Translations under genes and position numbers: made by a program | Source: Cyanobacteria bacterium MAG CAR3_bin_5 | Lineage (GTDB): Bacteria; Cyanobacteriota; Cyanobacteriia; PCC-6307; Cyanobiaceae | NCBI GenBank assembly: GCA_026709085.1 | Contig: JAPOTR010000009.1 | Span: 1-32,903 of the forward strand | Length of the DNA stretch: 32,903 nucleotides | Direction of reading: 5' to 3' | Shown: piece after piece, positions 1 to 7,254 of the stretch | Numbering within the stretch: position 1 is the stretch's first letter | Layout: every line of letters begins with the position of its first letter | The notes under the pieces: generated by a model | Told to the model about the DNA's origin: nothing | The model's database searches: none | Seen by the model: only the letters and a program-made list of their open reading frames with translations

Positions 1-215
1 TCCCCCGGAGCATTCCCTCAAGCTCTCCCTCTCCCTCCTCTTCTGATGAGCGGCCGATCCCTTCGGTGACGGAGGAATCGCTGATGCTGACGGTTCCCGT
101 GGTGAACCAACCGTATCGTCCTGATCATGGCAGACGGGCGGCGCGACATGCAGATGTTGCTGCAGCGGCGCCTGCTGCAGGCATAGTCGCTTCCTGACCA
201 TCAGGCCATTGATTT
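1..215. other. Window-edge region without an intact gene
   Basis: No complete gene is visible here. Positions 1-53 are pyrimidine-rich on the plus strand. Positions 54-111 are a diverged copy of an internal piece of the cysteine synthase gene just downstream (listed separately). Positions 127-186 hold a 19-codon plus-strand reading frame (ATG to TAG) that reads like the end of a protein, but a stop codon at 103-105 limits it upstream, so it is probably debris or chance. I infer a small zone of gene decay or rearrangement next to cysK. I cannot name the gene that lies beyond the window edge. Confidence 0.5.
54..111 (-). repeat. Diverged partial duplicate of cysK-like gene (copy A)
   Basis: These 58 bases match 517-574 inside the cysteine synthase gene with 3 differences (55/58), at a constant offset of 463. 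Read on the minus strand in the matching frame, the piece encodes WFTTGTVSISDSSVTEGIG, against WFTTGTVSISGSSVTEGIG in the intact enzyme. A few residues further upstream (SGRYG against SGLHS) still look related at protein level, although the DNA identity fades. The sequence then runs into an unrelated acidic, low-complexity frame, and a TGA stop lies a few codons upstream, so this cannot be a working gene. It is a remnant of a second paralogue or a local partial duplication. Confidence 0.85.
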
Positions 216-1214
216 TCAGGCACTTTCCGCTGATGGGCGTGGTTGCCGGAGGCCCCGCTGCGCCAGCCATTGGGCATCAAACAGGCGGGACTGGTAACGG
301 CTGCCGGAGTCGCACAGCACGGTGACAATGCAATGACCCGCCCCCATCTCCCGGGCCACCCGCACCGCCGCCGCCACGTTGATGCCCACGGATCCCCCCA
401 TGAACAGCCCCTCGTGCCGGAGCAGATCATAGATGGCGTCCAAGGCTGTCTGGTCGTCAACGCGGACGGCGGCGTCCACGGGGGTGCCCGCCAGATTGGC
501 GGTGACCCGGCTGTTGCCGATTCCTTCGGTGACGGAGGAGCCGCTGATGCTGACGGTTCCCGTGGTGAACCAACTGTGCAGACCGCTGCCGTGGGGGTCC
601 GCCAGCACGCAACGCACGGCGGGATTCCGCTCCTTCAGGTAGCGGGCCACACCGGCGTAGGTGCCCCCCGTTCCGGTAGCGGCAACCCAGGCATCCACCC
701 GGCCCCCGGTCTGCTTCCAGATTTCCGGACCCGTCGTAGCGTAATGGGCATCCCGGTTCGCCGTGTTGTCAAACTGATTGGCCCAGACCGCCCCCGGTAG
801 TTCCCGGGCCAGGCGGCCGGAGAACTTCACGTAGTTGTTGGGGTCCCGGTAGGGAACGGCCGGCACCGTGCGCACCTCGGCCCCCAGCGTGCGCAGCAGG
901 GTGATTTTCTCCTCGGACTGGGTCTCCGGGATCACGATCAGGGTCCGGTAGCCCTTGGCGTTACAGATATGGGCCAGGCCGATGCCCGTATTGCCGGCCG
1001 TCCCCTCCACAACAGTCCCACCGGTCACCAGGGCGCCCGATGCTTCCGCCTGTTGCACGATGCCAAGGGCGGCGCGATCCTTCACCGATCCCCCCGGATT
1101 CATGAACTCGGCCTTGCCGAGGATCTCGCACCCGGTTGCTTCGCTGAGACGCCGCAGACGAATCAGTGGCGTGTTGCCGATGGCTTCCACGAAACCTTCG
1201 GTCATGCCCACCAT
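216..1214 (-). CDS. cysK: Cysteine synthase-like PLP enzyme (O-acetylserine sulfhydrylase family)
   Basis: This 332-residue fold-type II PLP enzyme is expected to make L-cysteine from O-acetylserine and sulfide in the cytoplasm. The N-terminus has the family signature IGNTPLIRL, followed by NPGGSVKDRAA, whose lysine (near residue 45) should form the Schiff base with PLP. A glycine-rich phosphate loop follows (ATGTGGT near residue 180). Length is normal for CysK/CysM. Start: ATG at 1214, with a second in-frame ATG at 1205 also possible. It diverges from egtB across about 100 bp, so it could supply cysteine as sulfur donor for ergothioneine; that link is inferred. The NPGGSVKDRAA form also occurs in relatives such as cystathionine beta-synthase-type enzymes, so substrate is not certain. 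Part of its coding sequence is duplicated at 54-111. Confidence 0.88.
   Translation of the reverse strand: MVGMTEGFVEAIGNTPLIRLRRLSEATGCEILGKAEFMNPGGSVKDRAALGIVQQAEASGALVTGGTVVEGTAGNTGIGLAHICNAKGYRTLIVIPETQSEEKITLLRTLGAEVRTVPAVPYRDPNNYVKFSGRLARELPGAVWANQFDNTANRDAHYATTGPEIWKQTGGRVDAWVAATGTGGTYAGVARYLKERNPAVRCVLADPHGSGLHSWFTTGTVSISGSSVTEGIGNSRVTANLAGTPVDAAVRVDDQTALDAIYDLLRHEGLFMGGSVGINVAAAVRVAREMGAGHCIVTVLCDSGSRYQSRLFDAQWLAQRGLRQPRPSAESA
517..574 (-). repeat. Parent copy of the cysK partial duplicate (copy B)
   Basis: This is the segment within the intact cysteine-synthase-like gene that is duplicated at 54-111 in the same orientation. It encodes part of the substrate/PLP-phosphate region of the enzyme (WFTTGTVSISGSSVTEGIG). 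The copies differ at positions 522, 540 and 541, and two of the differences are clustered. Confidence 0.85.
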
Positions 1215-1303
1215 GGTGCTACTGCCAATGTCCAGGCTTTGATGCTACCCATGCACCCGCCTTGCCGCAGCGTCTCTTACGGAGTGTGGTTCCCTTAGCC
1301 TGT

Positions 1304-1308
1304 GGAGG
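1304..1308 (+). promoter_or_regulatory. Shine-Dalgarno GGAGG deciding the egtB start
   Basis: A GGAGG lies 7 nt before an in-frame GTG at 1316 and 16 nt before the first in-frame ATG at 1325. Its spacing favours the GTG start for egtB. The frame stays open further upstream to 1166, but that would overlap the divergent cysK start. Confidence 0.55.
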
Positions 1309-1315
1309 CAGCAGA

Positions 1316-2653
1316 GTGGACGCCATGCCCAGCGGTTGTCTGCAGGCCATGGGCCTCCTTCAGCGCTTCCGGATCATCCGGCAGGTCAGCGAAGATCTGA
1401 TCCATGGTCTGGAGCCGGAGGATCTGATGCTTCAGGGCATGGCTGACGCCAGTCCGGCCAAATGGCACCTGGCGCACACCACCTGGTTTTTCGAGCAGTT
1501 TCTGCTGCAAGACGATGCCCGGCACCAGGGTGCGCCCCCCCAGTGGCGCACCCTGTTCAACAGCTACTACCGCACCATCGGTTCTCCCCACCGCCGGGGG
1601 GAGCGGGGCCTGCTCAGCCGCCCGGCCCTGCGCCACGTTCTGGCCTGGCGCAAACGGGTGAACGGGTCCATGGAGCGTCTCATGGCGGAACTGGAGGCGG
1701 AGACAGGTCGGCGCCCGTCCCCCAGACAGCGTCAGTTGCTGGCCATCGCCGAACTGGGACTGAACCATGAACAGCAACACCAGGAGTTGTTGCTCATGGA
1801 TCTGCTGGACGGCTTTTCCCGCAGTCCCCTGGAACCCGCCTACGCCCCTGTCGCCACGGCCCCTCAAGACCGGCCCGCGGCTCCGCCCCCGGCGCCGCTT
1901 CTGGGCTGGTGGCATCACCCCGGTGGGCTGGTGTGGCTGGGGCATGGGGGGGAGGGATTCCACTTCGACAACGAGTCGCCGGCCCATCAGGTGTGGCTGG
2001 AACCTTTTGCCGTCGGTGACCGCCTGGTCACCAATGGGGAATACGCCGCATTCATGGCGGATGGGGGCTACCAGGACAGCCGCCACTGGATGGATGAGGG
2101 CTGGCATTGGCGCCATGACCACCGGATCACGGCGCCCCGCTACTGGCGCAAGGATGGGGGAGAGTGGCGGTGGGAGTTCACCCTGGAGGGCCGCCGCCCC
2201 CTTGATCCCAACGGGCCGGTGCGCCATCTCTCCTGGTTTGAAGCGGATGCCTATGCCCGCTGGGCCGGTGCTCGCCTGCCTCTGGAGGCGGAGTGGGAAA
2301 CCATGGCCCGGCAGGCGCCGTGCGGCGCCGGCCAATGGCTGGATGGGCGCCATCTCAAGCCCCGCCAGGCCACAGTGTTGTCGGGGCCGGAATCCCCGGT
2401 GGTCCAGCAGGTGTTCGGGGATCTTTGGGAGTGGACGGCCAGCCCCTATCGTCCCTATCCGGGCTTCCGGGCCGCAGCGGGAGCGGTGGGGGAATACAAT
2501 GGCAAGTTCATGAGCTCGCAGTTTGTGTTGCGGGGCGGCAGTTTCCTCACGCCTGCTGAGCACCATCGATCCACCTATCGCAATTTCTTCCCGCCCCGGA
2601 GCCGCTGGATGGCCTCCGGTCTCCGTCTGGCCCGGGATGAAGCATCCCTGTGA
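1316..2653 (+). CDS. egtB: Ergothioneine biosynthesis sulfoxide synthase EgtB
   Basis: EgtB is a non-haem iron enzyme that uses O2 to join a thiol (cysteine or gamma-glutamylcysteine) to C2 of hercynine, forming the ergothioneine sulfoxide intermediate. From the GTG at 1316 it has 445 residues. The N-terminal DinB-like domain carries the iron-ligand pattern WHLAH (H51, H54) and HEQQH (H151, H155). The C-terminal FGE/sulfatase-modifying-factor-like domain runs from about residue 200 to the end, with WEWTASPY and VLRGGS motifs. Alternative starts are ATG 1325 and ATG 1349. It overlaps egtD by 4 bases (GTGA), implying translational coupling. No egtA or egtC lies nearby, so the sulfur donor is open; cyanobacterial enzymes of this family are known to vary in donor. 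Confidence 0.93.
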   Translation: MDAMPSGCLQAMGLLQRFRIIRQVSEDLIHGLEPEDLMLQGMADASPAKWHLAHTTWFFEQFLLQDDARHQGAPPQWRTLFNSYYRTIGSPHRRGERGLLSRPALRHVLAWRKRVNGSMERLMAELEAETGRRPSPRQRQLLAIAELGLNHEQQHQELLLMDLLDGFSRSPLEPAYAPVATAPQDRPAAPPPAPLLGWWHHPGGLVWLGHGGEGFHFDNESPAHQVWLEPFAVGDRLVTNGEYAAFMADGGYQDSRHWMDEGWHWRHDHRITAPRYWRKDGGEWRWEFTLEGRRPLDPNGPVRHLSWFEADAYARWAGARLPLEAEWETMARQAPCGAGQWLDGRHLKPRQATVLSGPESPVVQQVFGDLWEWTASPYRPYPGFRAAAGAVGEYNGKFMSSQFVLRGGSFLTPAEHHRSTYRNFFPPRSRWMASGLRLARDEASL

Positions 2654-3675
2654 CGAGCTTGATGAGCAGCAGCCCTACTCTTCTGACGCGCCCGGAACTG
2701 ATTGACCTGCATCCCGACCCTGGCAACCTGTGCGCCACCGTGGCGCAGGGCCTGGCCAGGCGACCCCGGCAACTGCCCCCATGGCTGCTCTACGACCAGG
2801 AGGGCTCCCGGCTCTTTGAGGCCATCTGCCAACAACCGGAATACCACCTCACCCGTCTGGAGAACCATCTGCTGCAACGCCATGCGCAACACGTTCGGCG
2901 CTGCTGCGCAGGGCATCGCGGCGGGGCGCCCGTCACGGTTGTGGAGTTCGGCGCCGGCGGCGCCCGCAAGGTGACCCCCCTCCTGCAGGCCCTCCGTCCC
3001 GCCGCCTACGTGGCCCTGGACATCAGCGCCACCCATGTGCATACCGCCTGCATCAGGCTCCAGGCGCTCCATCCCCAGGTGCCTATGGCGGCCGTCTGTT
3101 GCGACTATGGACACCTGCCCGCCTTGCCGGATCATCCCCTCCTGGCCGGGCAGCGGCTGGGCTTTTTCCCCGGCAGTTCCCTGGGCAATTGTTCCCCCGC
3201 CGGCGCAGTGGCCCTCTTGCGTCACATGGCCACCCTGCTGGGGCCCGGGAGTCTGTTGCTGATGGGCATGGACCAGCCCCGGAACGTCGCGGCCATGGAG
3301 GCGGCCTATGACGATGCCGCAGGCGTCTCCGCCCGGTTTGCCCGCAATCTGCTGCTGCGCCTGAACCGGGATCTGGGGGCCGATTTTCAACCCCGACACT
3401 TTGCCTACCAGGCCCACTGGGACGCCGGCGCCCAATGCATCGAGATGGCCCTGGTGAGCCAGCGGGAGCAGGTGGTGTCCGTTCCCCCGTTGCAGACGGT
3501 GGTTCACTGGGACGCCGGCGAGAAGCTCGTCACCGAGCACAGCTACAAGTGGGGCCTGGAGCAGGTGCAGGCCATGGCTCAACAGGCGGGCTGGCGTGGT
3601 GTGGGGCGCTGGTGTGACAGCCAGGACCGTTTCAGCCTCCACTTGATGGAGCATGGGTCTCTCTCGCAATGCTGA
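2650..3675 (+). CDS. egtD: L-histidine N-alpha-methyltransferase EgtD
   Basis: EgtD uses three S-adenosylmethionine molecules to convert histidine to hercynine, the substrate of EgtB. The 341-residue protein has the family N-terminus with LYDQEGSRLFEAIC and PEYHLTRLE, the SAM-binding stretch VVEFGAGGARKVTPLL (near residue 97), ALDISATHV, and FFPGSSLGN, all typical of the DUF2260/EgtD methyltransferases. It starts with GTG at 2650, overlapping the egtB stop as GTGA; an ATG at 2662 is an alternative. Each turnover releases S-adenosylhomocysteine, which AhcY (encoded at 12346-13782) would clear; that is general metabolism, not a special link. Confidence 0.95.
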   Translation: MTSLMSSSPTLLTRPELIDLHPDPGNLCATVAQGLARRPRQLPPWLLYDQEGSRLFEAICQQPEYHLTRLENHLLQRHAQHVRRCCAGHRGGAPVTVVEFGAGGARKVTPLLQALRPAAYVALDISATHVHTACIRLQALHPQVPMAAVCCDYGHLPALPDHPLLAGQRLGFFPGSSLGNCSPAGAVALLRHMATLLGPGSLLLMGMDQPRNVAAMEAAYDDAAGVSARFARNLLLRLNRDLGADFQPRHFAYQAHWDAGAQCIEMALVSQREQVVSVPPLQTVVHWDAGEKLVTEHSYKWGLEQVQAMAQQAGWRGVGRWCDSQDRFSLHLMEHGSLSQC

Positions 3676-3681
3676 TCAGCC

Positions 3682-3918
3682 ATGGGACAAGCAGAGCAAC
3701 GGGCTATTGCCCACCGTGTGCAGCAGGAACTCTCCTCCGAACTGGAGGCTTTGTATCGGGGAGTGTTTGACCGGATGAGCCGGGAGGCCCTGGGAGAAGG
3801 GGCCATGGCCCGTCTCACCCAATTGATTCTCCGCTCTCGCGATGGGGCCCTCTCCCCTCTGCAGGGGGCATCCTCTTCCACCCATGACCCACAGGACCAG
3901 CCACCCCGGGACCCCTGA
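3682..3918 (+). CDS. Small EgtBD-linked protein, function unknown
   Basis: This 78-residue soluble protein starts 6 bases after egtD ends and stops 6 bases before the next gene, so it sits inside the ergothioneine operon. Residues 1-55 look helical and charged (GQAEQRAIAHRVQQELSSEL region); the last 25 are Ser/Pro/Asp-rich and probably disordered. There is no signal peptide, membrane span or catalytic motif that I recognise. From memory, cyanobacterial annotations use the name 'hercynine metabolism small protein' for egtD neighbours of this size; I could not verify that this is the same family. It is called as real because of its operon position, spacing and open frame. Confidence 0.65.
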   Translation: MGQAEQRAIAHRVQQELSSELEALYRGVFDRMSREALGEGAMARLTQLILRSRDGALSPLQGASSSTHDPQDQPPRDP

Positions 3919-3924
3919 GCAACC

Positions 3925-4410
3925 ATGACTTCACAACACTGGTTCGACGATCTCGACCACAAACTGGATACATGGTTGGATACATGGCTGGCCCGTCACC
4001 CCGGCCAGGGGGCGCTGCTGGAGGAGGAGGAACGCAATGGGGCCCGGTCGGCAGGGACAGGGCAGCGGGTGCGGCTTCGGCAGGAGGCGGGGAAACTGCG
4101 GGACGTTCTTCTCCAGCAGGGGGAGGCCATTCGGCTCTGGCGCCAACGTCGGCAAGAGGCCGTGACAGGCCGTGACACCACCCTGGCCCGCCAATGCGCC
4201 CACCATGAGCACCGCTGCCGCCGGGAAGGCCAGGTGATGTGGGAGCGTTTGGAGATGATCGGATCCTTGTCCCCGGAGGAGTGGTACACCACCACCCCTC
4301 GGAGCGGTTGGCGGGTGACGGAAGCCCCTGTCTCCCTGCAGCAGGCCTGGGCCGGTTTCGTGGTGGAGCGGGAGTTGCAGGAACTGCAACGTCAGGCCGG
4401 CAAAGGCTGA
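3925..4410 (+). CDS. EgtBD-linked alpha-helical protein, function unknown
   Basis: This 161-residue soluble protein is the fourth gene of the ergothioneine operon, starting 6 bases after its small neighbour. It is rich in Arg, Glu and Gln and likely forms long helices or a coiled coil over residues 30-110 (RQEAGKLRDVLLQQGEAIRL region). A Trp-containing C-terminal part follows (EEWYTT, then AWAGFVVERELQELQ). Near the N-terminus a 12-bp tandem duplication gives LDTWLDTW. No enzyme motif is recognisable. From memory, proteins in this position in cyanobacteria have been labelled 'hercynine metabolism protein'; the role is unknown, and a partner or chaperone of EgtB/EgtD is only a guess. It is convergent with the next gene, 3 bp apart. 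Confidence 0.7.
   Translation: MTSQHWFDDLDHKLDTWLDTWLARHPGQGALLEEEERNGARSAGTGQRVRLRQEAGKLRDVLLQQGEAIRLWRQRRQEAVTGRDTTLARQCAHHEHRCRREGQVMWERLEMIGSLSPEEWYTTTPRSGWRVTEAPVSLQQAWAGFVVERELQELQRQAGKG
3965..3988 (+). repeat. 12-bp tandem duplication in the EgtBD-linked gene
   Basis: Two adjacent copies of TGGATACATGG(T/C) occupy 3965-3976 and 3977-3988 and differ only in the last base. They keep the frame and encode LDTW twice. This is probably a recent slippage event. Confidence 0.85.
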
Positions 4411-4413
4411 GAT

Positions 4414-4677
4414 TCAGCGGGTTGGGGCACTGGGGTCAAGGCTGACGCCATCCGGGGGCGGGGTGTCGTCGGGATCGGCGATCAACATGTGCTGCAGCAC
4501 GATTTCAGGTCGTTCACTGTCCCGCCAGCGAATCCTGTAGGCGGGCATCTTGGTGCCGCGGCTGGTGGCCTGCTCAACAGGCTCCATGACCCAGCCCCGC
4601 CGGGACCGCCCCTGGGGATTGCGCTTAATCACCGCATCAGCGTGCTTGAAACGGAACCCGACGCGTTCACCGCTCAT
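4414..4677 (-). CDS. Small basic SH3-like protein downstream of lysS, function unknown
   Basis: This 87-residue protein lies 90 bp downstream of lysS on the same strand. Residues 1-65 are basic and beta-rich: VGFRFKHADAVIKR, then GWVMEPVEQA, then YRIRWRDS and EIVLQHMLI. The pattern of a Gly-Trp-Val strand, a loop and YRIRW followed by a V...L strand resembles small SH3/Tudor-like barrels such as KOW or DUF1918-type proteins; this is inferred from appearance only. The C-terminus is Asp/Pro-rich and likely disordered. The frame is open end to end and codon use matches its neighbours. Confidence 0.65.
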   Translation of the reverse strand: MSGERVGFRFKHADAVIKRNPQGRSRRGWVMEPVEQATSRGTKMPAYRIRWRDSERPEIVLQHMLIADPDDTPPPDGVSLDPSAPTR

Positions 4678-4767
4678 GGTGGAAGAACCTCCAGCTTGCT
4701 CAAGAGGGACACAATGTCCATTGTCAGATTATCTCTTGCCGGGCGTGGATCTTCCGCTTCTCTCGTG

Positions 4768-6294
4768 TCATCCCTCCTCGGCGGTGGGTCGCAACAGGGG
4801 GAAGGCAATGACGTCACGGATGCTGGGGGAATCGGTCAACACCATGGCCAGGCGGTCGATGCCAATGCCCAGACCACCGGTGGGGGGCATGCCGTATTCC
4901 AGCGCCGTGAGGAAGTCCTCATCCACCCCCTGGGCCTCCGGATCCCCGGCAATGCGGCGCTCCTGCTGGGCTTCCAGCCGCTGGCGCTGCTCCAGGGGAT
5001 CCGTGAGTTCACTGAAACAATTGGCGGTCTCCCGACCGGCAATGAACAACTCGAAGCGCTCCACCAGCCCCGGTCGGCTCCGGTGCGGTCGGGCCAGAGG
5101 AGAGATCTCCACGGGATAATCCAATACGAAGGTGGGTTGGATCAAGCGGGGCTCCACCTGTTGTTCAAAGGCTTCATTGAGGAGGCGGCCCAGGCTGTCA
5201 GCCGTGGGGGGAACCTCCAGACCGGCCGCGGCCATGGCGGCGCCGGCCGCGGCGACACCGGAGAACCGGTCGAAGTCAAGACCTGTTGCCTCCCGGACCA
5301 ACTGGTGCATCGTCGCTTGACGCCATGGGGGCGTCAGGTCGATGGTTTGGCCCTGCGCCTCCAGGACGGTGGAGCCGCATACCTGCCGGGTGACGGTGCT
5401 GATCAGATCTTCCGTCAGCGTCAGCATGGCCCCATAGTCGCTGTAGGCCTGGTAAATCTCCACCGAGGTGAACTCCGGGTTATGGCGGGTGCTGATGCCC
5501 TCGTTGCGGAAAATGCGCCCCAATTCGTAGACCCGTTCAAAGCCCCCCACGATCAACCGCTTGAGGTGGAGTTCCGTGGCAATGCGCAGATAGAGGGGTA
5601 GATCCAGGCTGTGGTGATGAGTCTGAAAGGGACGGGCATCGGCGCCGCCCGCCTCCGCCTGCAGCACCGGCGTCTCGATCTCCAGAAAGTCCTTCTCGTC
5701 CAGGTAGCGGCGGATGGCCCCCACCAACCGGGCGCGGCGGCGCAAGGTCTGACGGGTTCCGGGGGTCACGATCAGATCCAGATAGCGCTGGCGGTAACGC
5801 TTTTCCACGTCCGTGAGGCCGCGCCATTTGTCCGGCAGGGGGAGCAGAGCCTTGCTGAGCATCGTCCAGCGCCGCACCTTCACGGACAGCTCGCCCCGGT
5901 CCGTGCGCCGCAGGATGCCCCACACCCCCAGCACGTCCCCGCTATCCACCAGACCGGTGAGGTGGGCAAAGGCCTCCGGATCCTCCGGCATCCCCTGGGT
6001 CAGGGTGGACCTCTCAATGAAGAGTTGAATGGCGCCCGTCTCGTCCTGCAACCGGAAGAAGGCCAGCTTGCCCAGCACCCGCCGCGCCATCACGCGGCCC
6101 GCCACCTGAACGGCAACATCCCGCTCCTCGCCTTTGGCTAGATCGCTGTGGTCCCGCTGAAGATCCTGAAGCTGATGGCTGGGGGCAAAACCCGGCCCAT
6201 AGGGCTCGTAGCCCAGTTGGCGCAAGGCGTTGGCTTTTTGCAGGCGCGTGGCGCGTAACTCGGACAAGGATGCAACCCGGACACTCTTGGCCAT
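4768..6294 (-). CDS. lysS: Lysyl-tRNA synthetase, class II
   Basis: This 508-residue enzyme charges tRNA-Lys with lysine in the cytoplasm. Residues about 60-155 form the OB-fold anticodon-binding domain ([21 protein letters not shown] region). The class II catalytic core follows with motif 1 near 205, motif 2 at about 262-285 ([18 protein letters not shown]) and motif 3 near 475 ([11 protein letters not shown]). Start: ATG at 6294 preceded by GGAG at a good distance; the frame extends to 6357 but would run into rpaB. It starts 19 bp after the rpaB stop, so the two are probably co-transcribed. Confidence 0.97.
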   Translation of the reverse strand: MAKSVRVASLSELRATRLQKANALRQLGYEPYGPGFAPSHQLQDLQRDHSDLAKGEERDVAVQVAGRVMARRVLGKLAFFRLQDETGAIQLFIERSTLTQGMPEDPEAFAHLTGLVDSGDVLGVWGILRRTDRGELSVKVRRWTMLSKALLPLPDKWRGLTDVEKRYRQRYLDLIVTPGTRQTLRRRARLVGAIRRYLDEKDFLEIETPVLQAEAGGADARPFQTHHHSLDLPLYLRIATELHLKRLIVGGFERVYELGRIFRNEGISTRHNPEFTSVEIYQAYSDYGAMLTLTEDLISTVTRQVCGSTVLEAQGQTIDLTPPWRQATMHQLVREATGLDFDRFSGVAAAGAAMAAAGLEVPPTADSLGRLLNEAFEQQVEPRLIQPTFVLDYPVEISPLARPHRSRPGLVERFELFIAGRETANCFSELTDPLEQRQRLEAQQERRIAGDPEAQGVDEDFLTALEYGMPPTGGLGIGIDRLAMVLTDSPSIRDVIAFPLLRPTAEEG

Positions 6295-6313
6295 CTTGCT
6301 GCTCCGGCTGCCC

Positions 6314-7183
6314 TCAATCGCTGGCGGGGGACACACTGGTGACCCCTTGGGAGACATAACCCGTTCCCCGCACGGTCAGGATCAACTCCGGATTGCGAGG
6401 GTCCGGCTCCAGCTTGTTGCGAAGTCGGGCTACGTAAACATCCACCACCCGCAGGTTGGTGGCCTTGCGGGGCGGATAACCCCAGAGTTCCTCCAGGATG
6501 GTGGCCCGGGGCACCACCGTCCCCGGTTCACGGAACAGGAGTTCCAGCAAACTGAACTCCGTATAGGTGAGTCCGAGGCGCTCTCCCTTGCAGGTCACCT
6601 GGCGGCGGTTGGTGTCAATCACCAGATGGCCGGCGCGGATGATGCCCGTCTGGTAGCAGGCCTTCGGTTGAACGGAAGGTTGGGGCGCGACGGCCGCATC
6701 CTGGCGGCGGAGAACGGCGGCAATGCGCATTTCCAGTTCACGGGGCGCAAAGGGTTTCGGCAGGTAGTCGTCCGCCCCCAGTTCCAGACCGGCCACCTTC
6801 TCCTTGGGGTTGTCCAGCGCTGAAACAATGATGATGGGCACAGTGGATTCGGCCCGGATCTGGCGGCAGACGCCAAAACCGTCCAGCTTGGGCAGCATCA
6901 CGTCCAACACCACCAGATCCGGTTGTTCCTGGTAAAACCTGCTGAGGGCCTCTTCCCCGTCCGCAGCCAGGATGACCGTATAACCGGCCATGCGCAGACG
7001 GGTTTCCAGGATGCGCCGCACGGCAGGCTCGTCATCCACCACCAGCAGACGTTTGCAAGGCGTGGAGGCTGGCCCCCCGGTCTCCTCAAGCAATGGGCCA
7101 TCCCCTTGGGGCTGCCGGGGGCCTGGCCAACTGTTCACGCCCATGGCCACTGGAGACGTGTTGGGCTGGGACTCCGACTCCAT
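6314..7183 (-). CDS. rpaB: RpaB-type OmpR-family response regulator
   Basis: This two-component response regulator should bind DNA at light-responsive promoters; RpaB controls high-light and photosystem genes in cyanobacteria. From ATG 7183 it has 289 residues. After about 44 disordered residues comes the receiver domain ([16 protein letters not shown]), with the acidic pair at D50/D51, the phospho-acceptor D94 in [12 protein letters not shown] and lysine K143 in LPKPF. The C-terminal winged helix ends [15 protein letters not shown]...[10 protein letters not shown], which fits RpaB better than RpaA. Other starts are ATG 7144 and 7285; the latter would overlap the upstream lipoprotein gene. 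A perfect inverted repeat lies just upstream of the chosen start. Confidence 0.88.
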   Translation of the reverse strand: MESESQPNTSPVAMGVNSWPGPRQPQGDGPLLEETGGPASTPCKRLLVVDDEPAVRRILETRLRMAGYTVILAADGEEALSRFYQEQPDLVVLDVMLPKLDGFGVCRQIRAESTVPIIIVSALDNPKEKVAGLELGADDYLPKPFAPRELEMRIAAVLRRQDAAVAPQPSVQPKACYQTGIIRAGHLVIDTNRRQVTCKGERLGLTYTEFSLLELLFREPGTVVPRATILEELWGYPPRKATNLRVVDVYVARLRNKLEPDPRNPELILTVRGTGYVSQGVTSVSPASD

Positions 7184-7189
7184 CAACGC

Positions 7190-7204
7190 AGAACTTGCAG
7201 TTCT
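7190..7204. promoter_or_regulatory. Palindrome AGAACT-TGC-AGTTCT before rpaB
   Basis: This is a perfect 6-bp inverted repeat with a 3-bp centre, 6 bases upstream of the chosen rpaB ATG. It lies in the 71-bp gap after the lipoprotein gene. It could be an operator or a small RNA hairpin covering the start site. It does not match the direct-repeat HLR1 element that RpaB binds. Confidence 0.45.
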
Positions 7205-7254
7205 TCTCTTCACAAAGCCTACAGACCACAATCCGCCCATGGCGTCCACAACGC

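Noticed and set aside
1295..2566. 423-codon minus-strand open frame opposite egtB
   Set aside because: High-G+C antisense shadow; the plus strand is a clear EgtB. The same holds for the long antisense frames opposite egtD, lpxD, petB/ctpA and minD.
4678..4767. CAATG-TC-CATTG hairpin between lysS and the small basic gene
   Set aside because: The stem is only 5 bp and has no T-run, so it is too weak to call a terminator or regulator.
7199..7225. HLR1-like pair (TTCACA...CCTACA) near the rpaB start, suggesting RpaB autoregulation
   Set aside because: Spacing and both half-sites deviate from the HLR1 consensus, and it is no better than chance.
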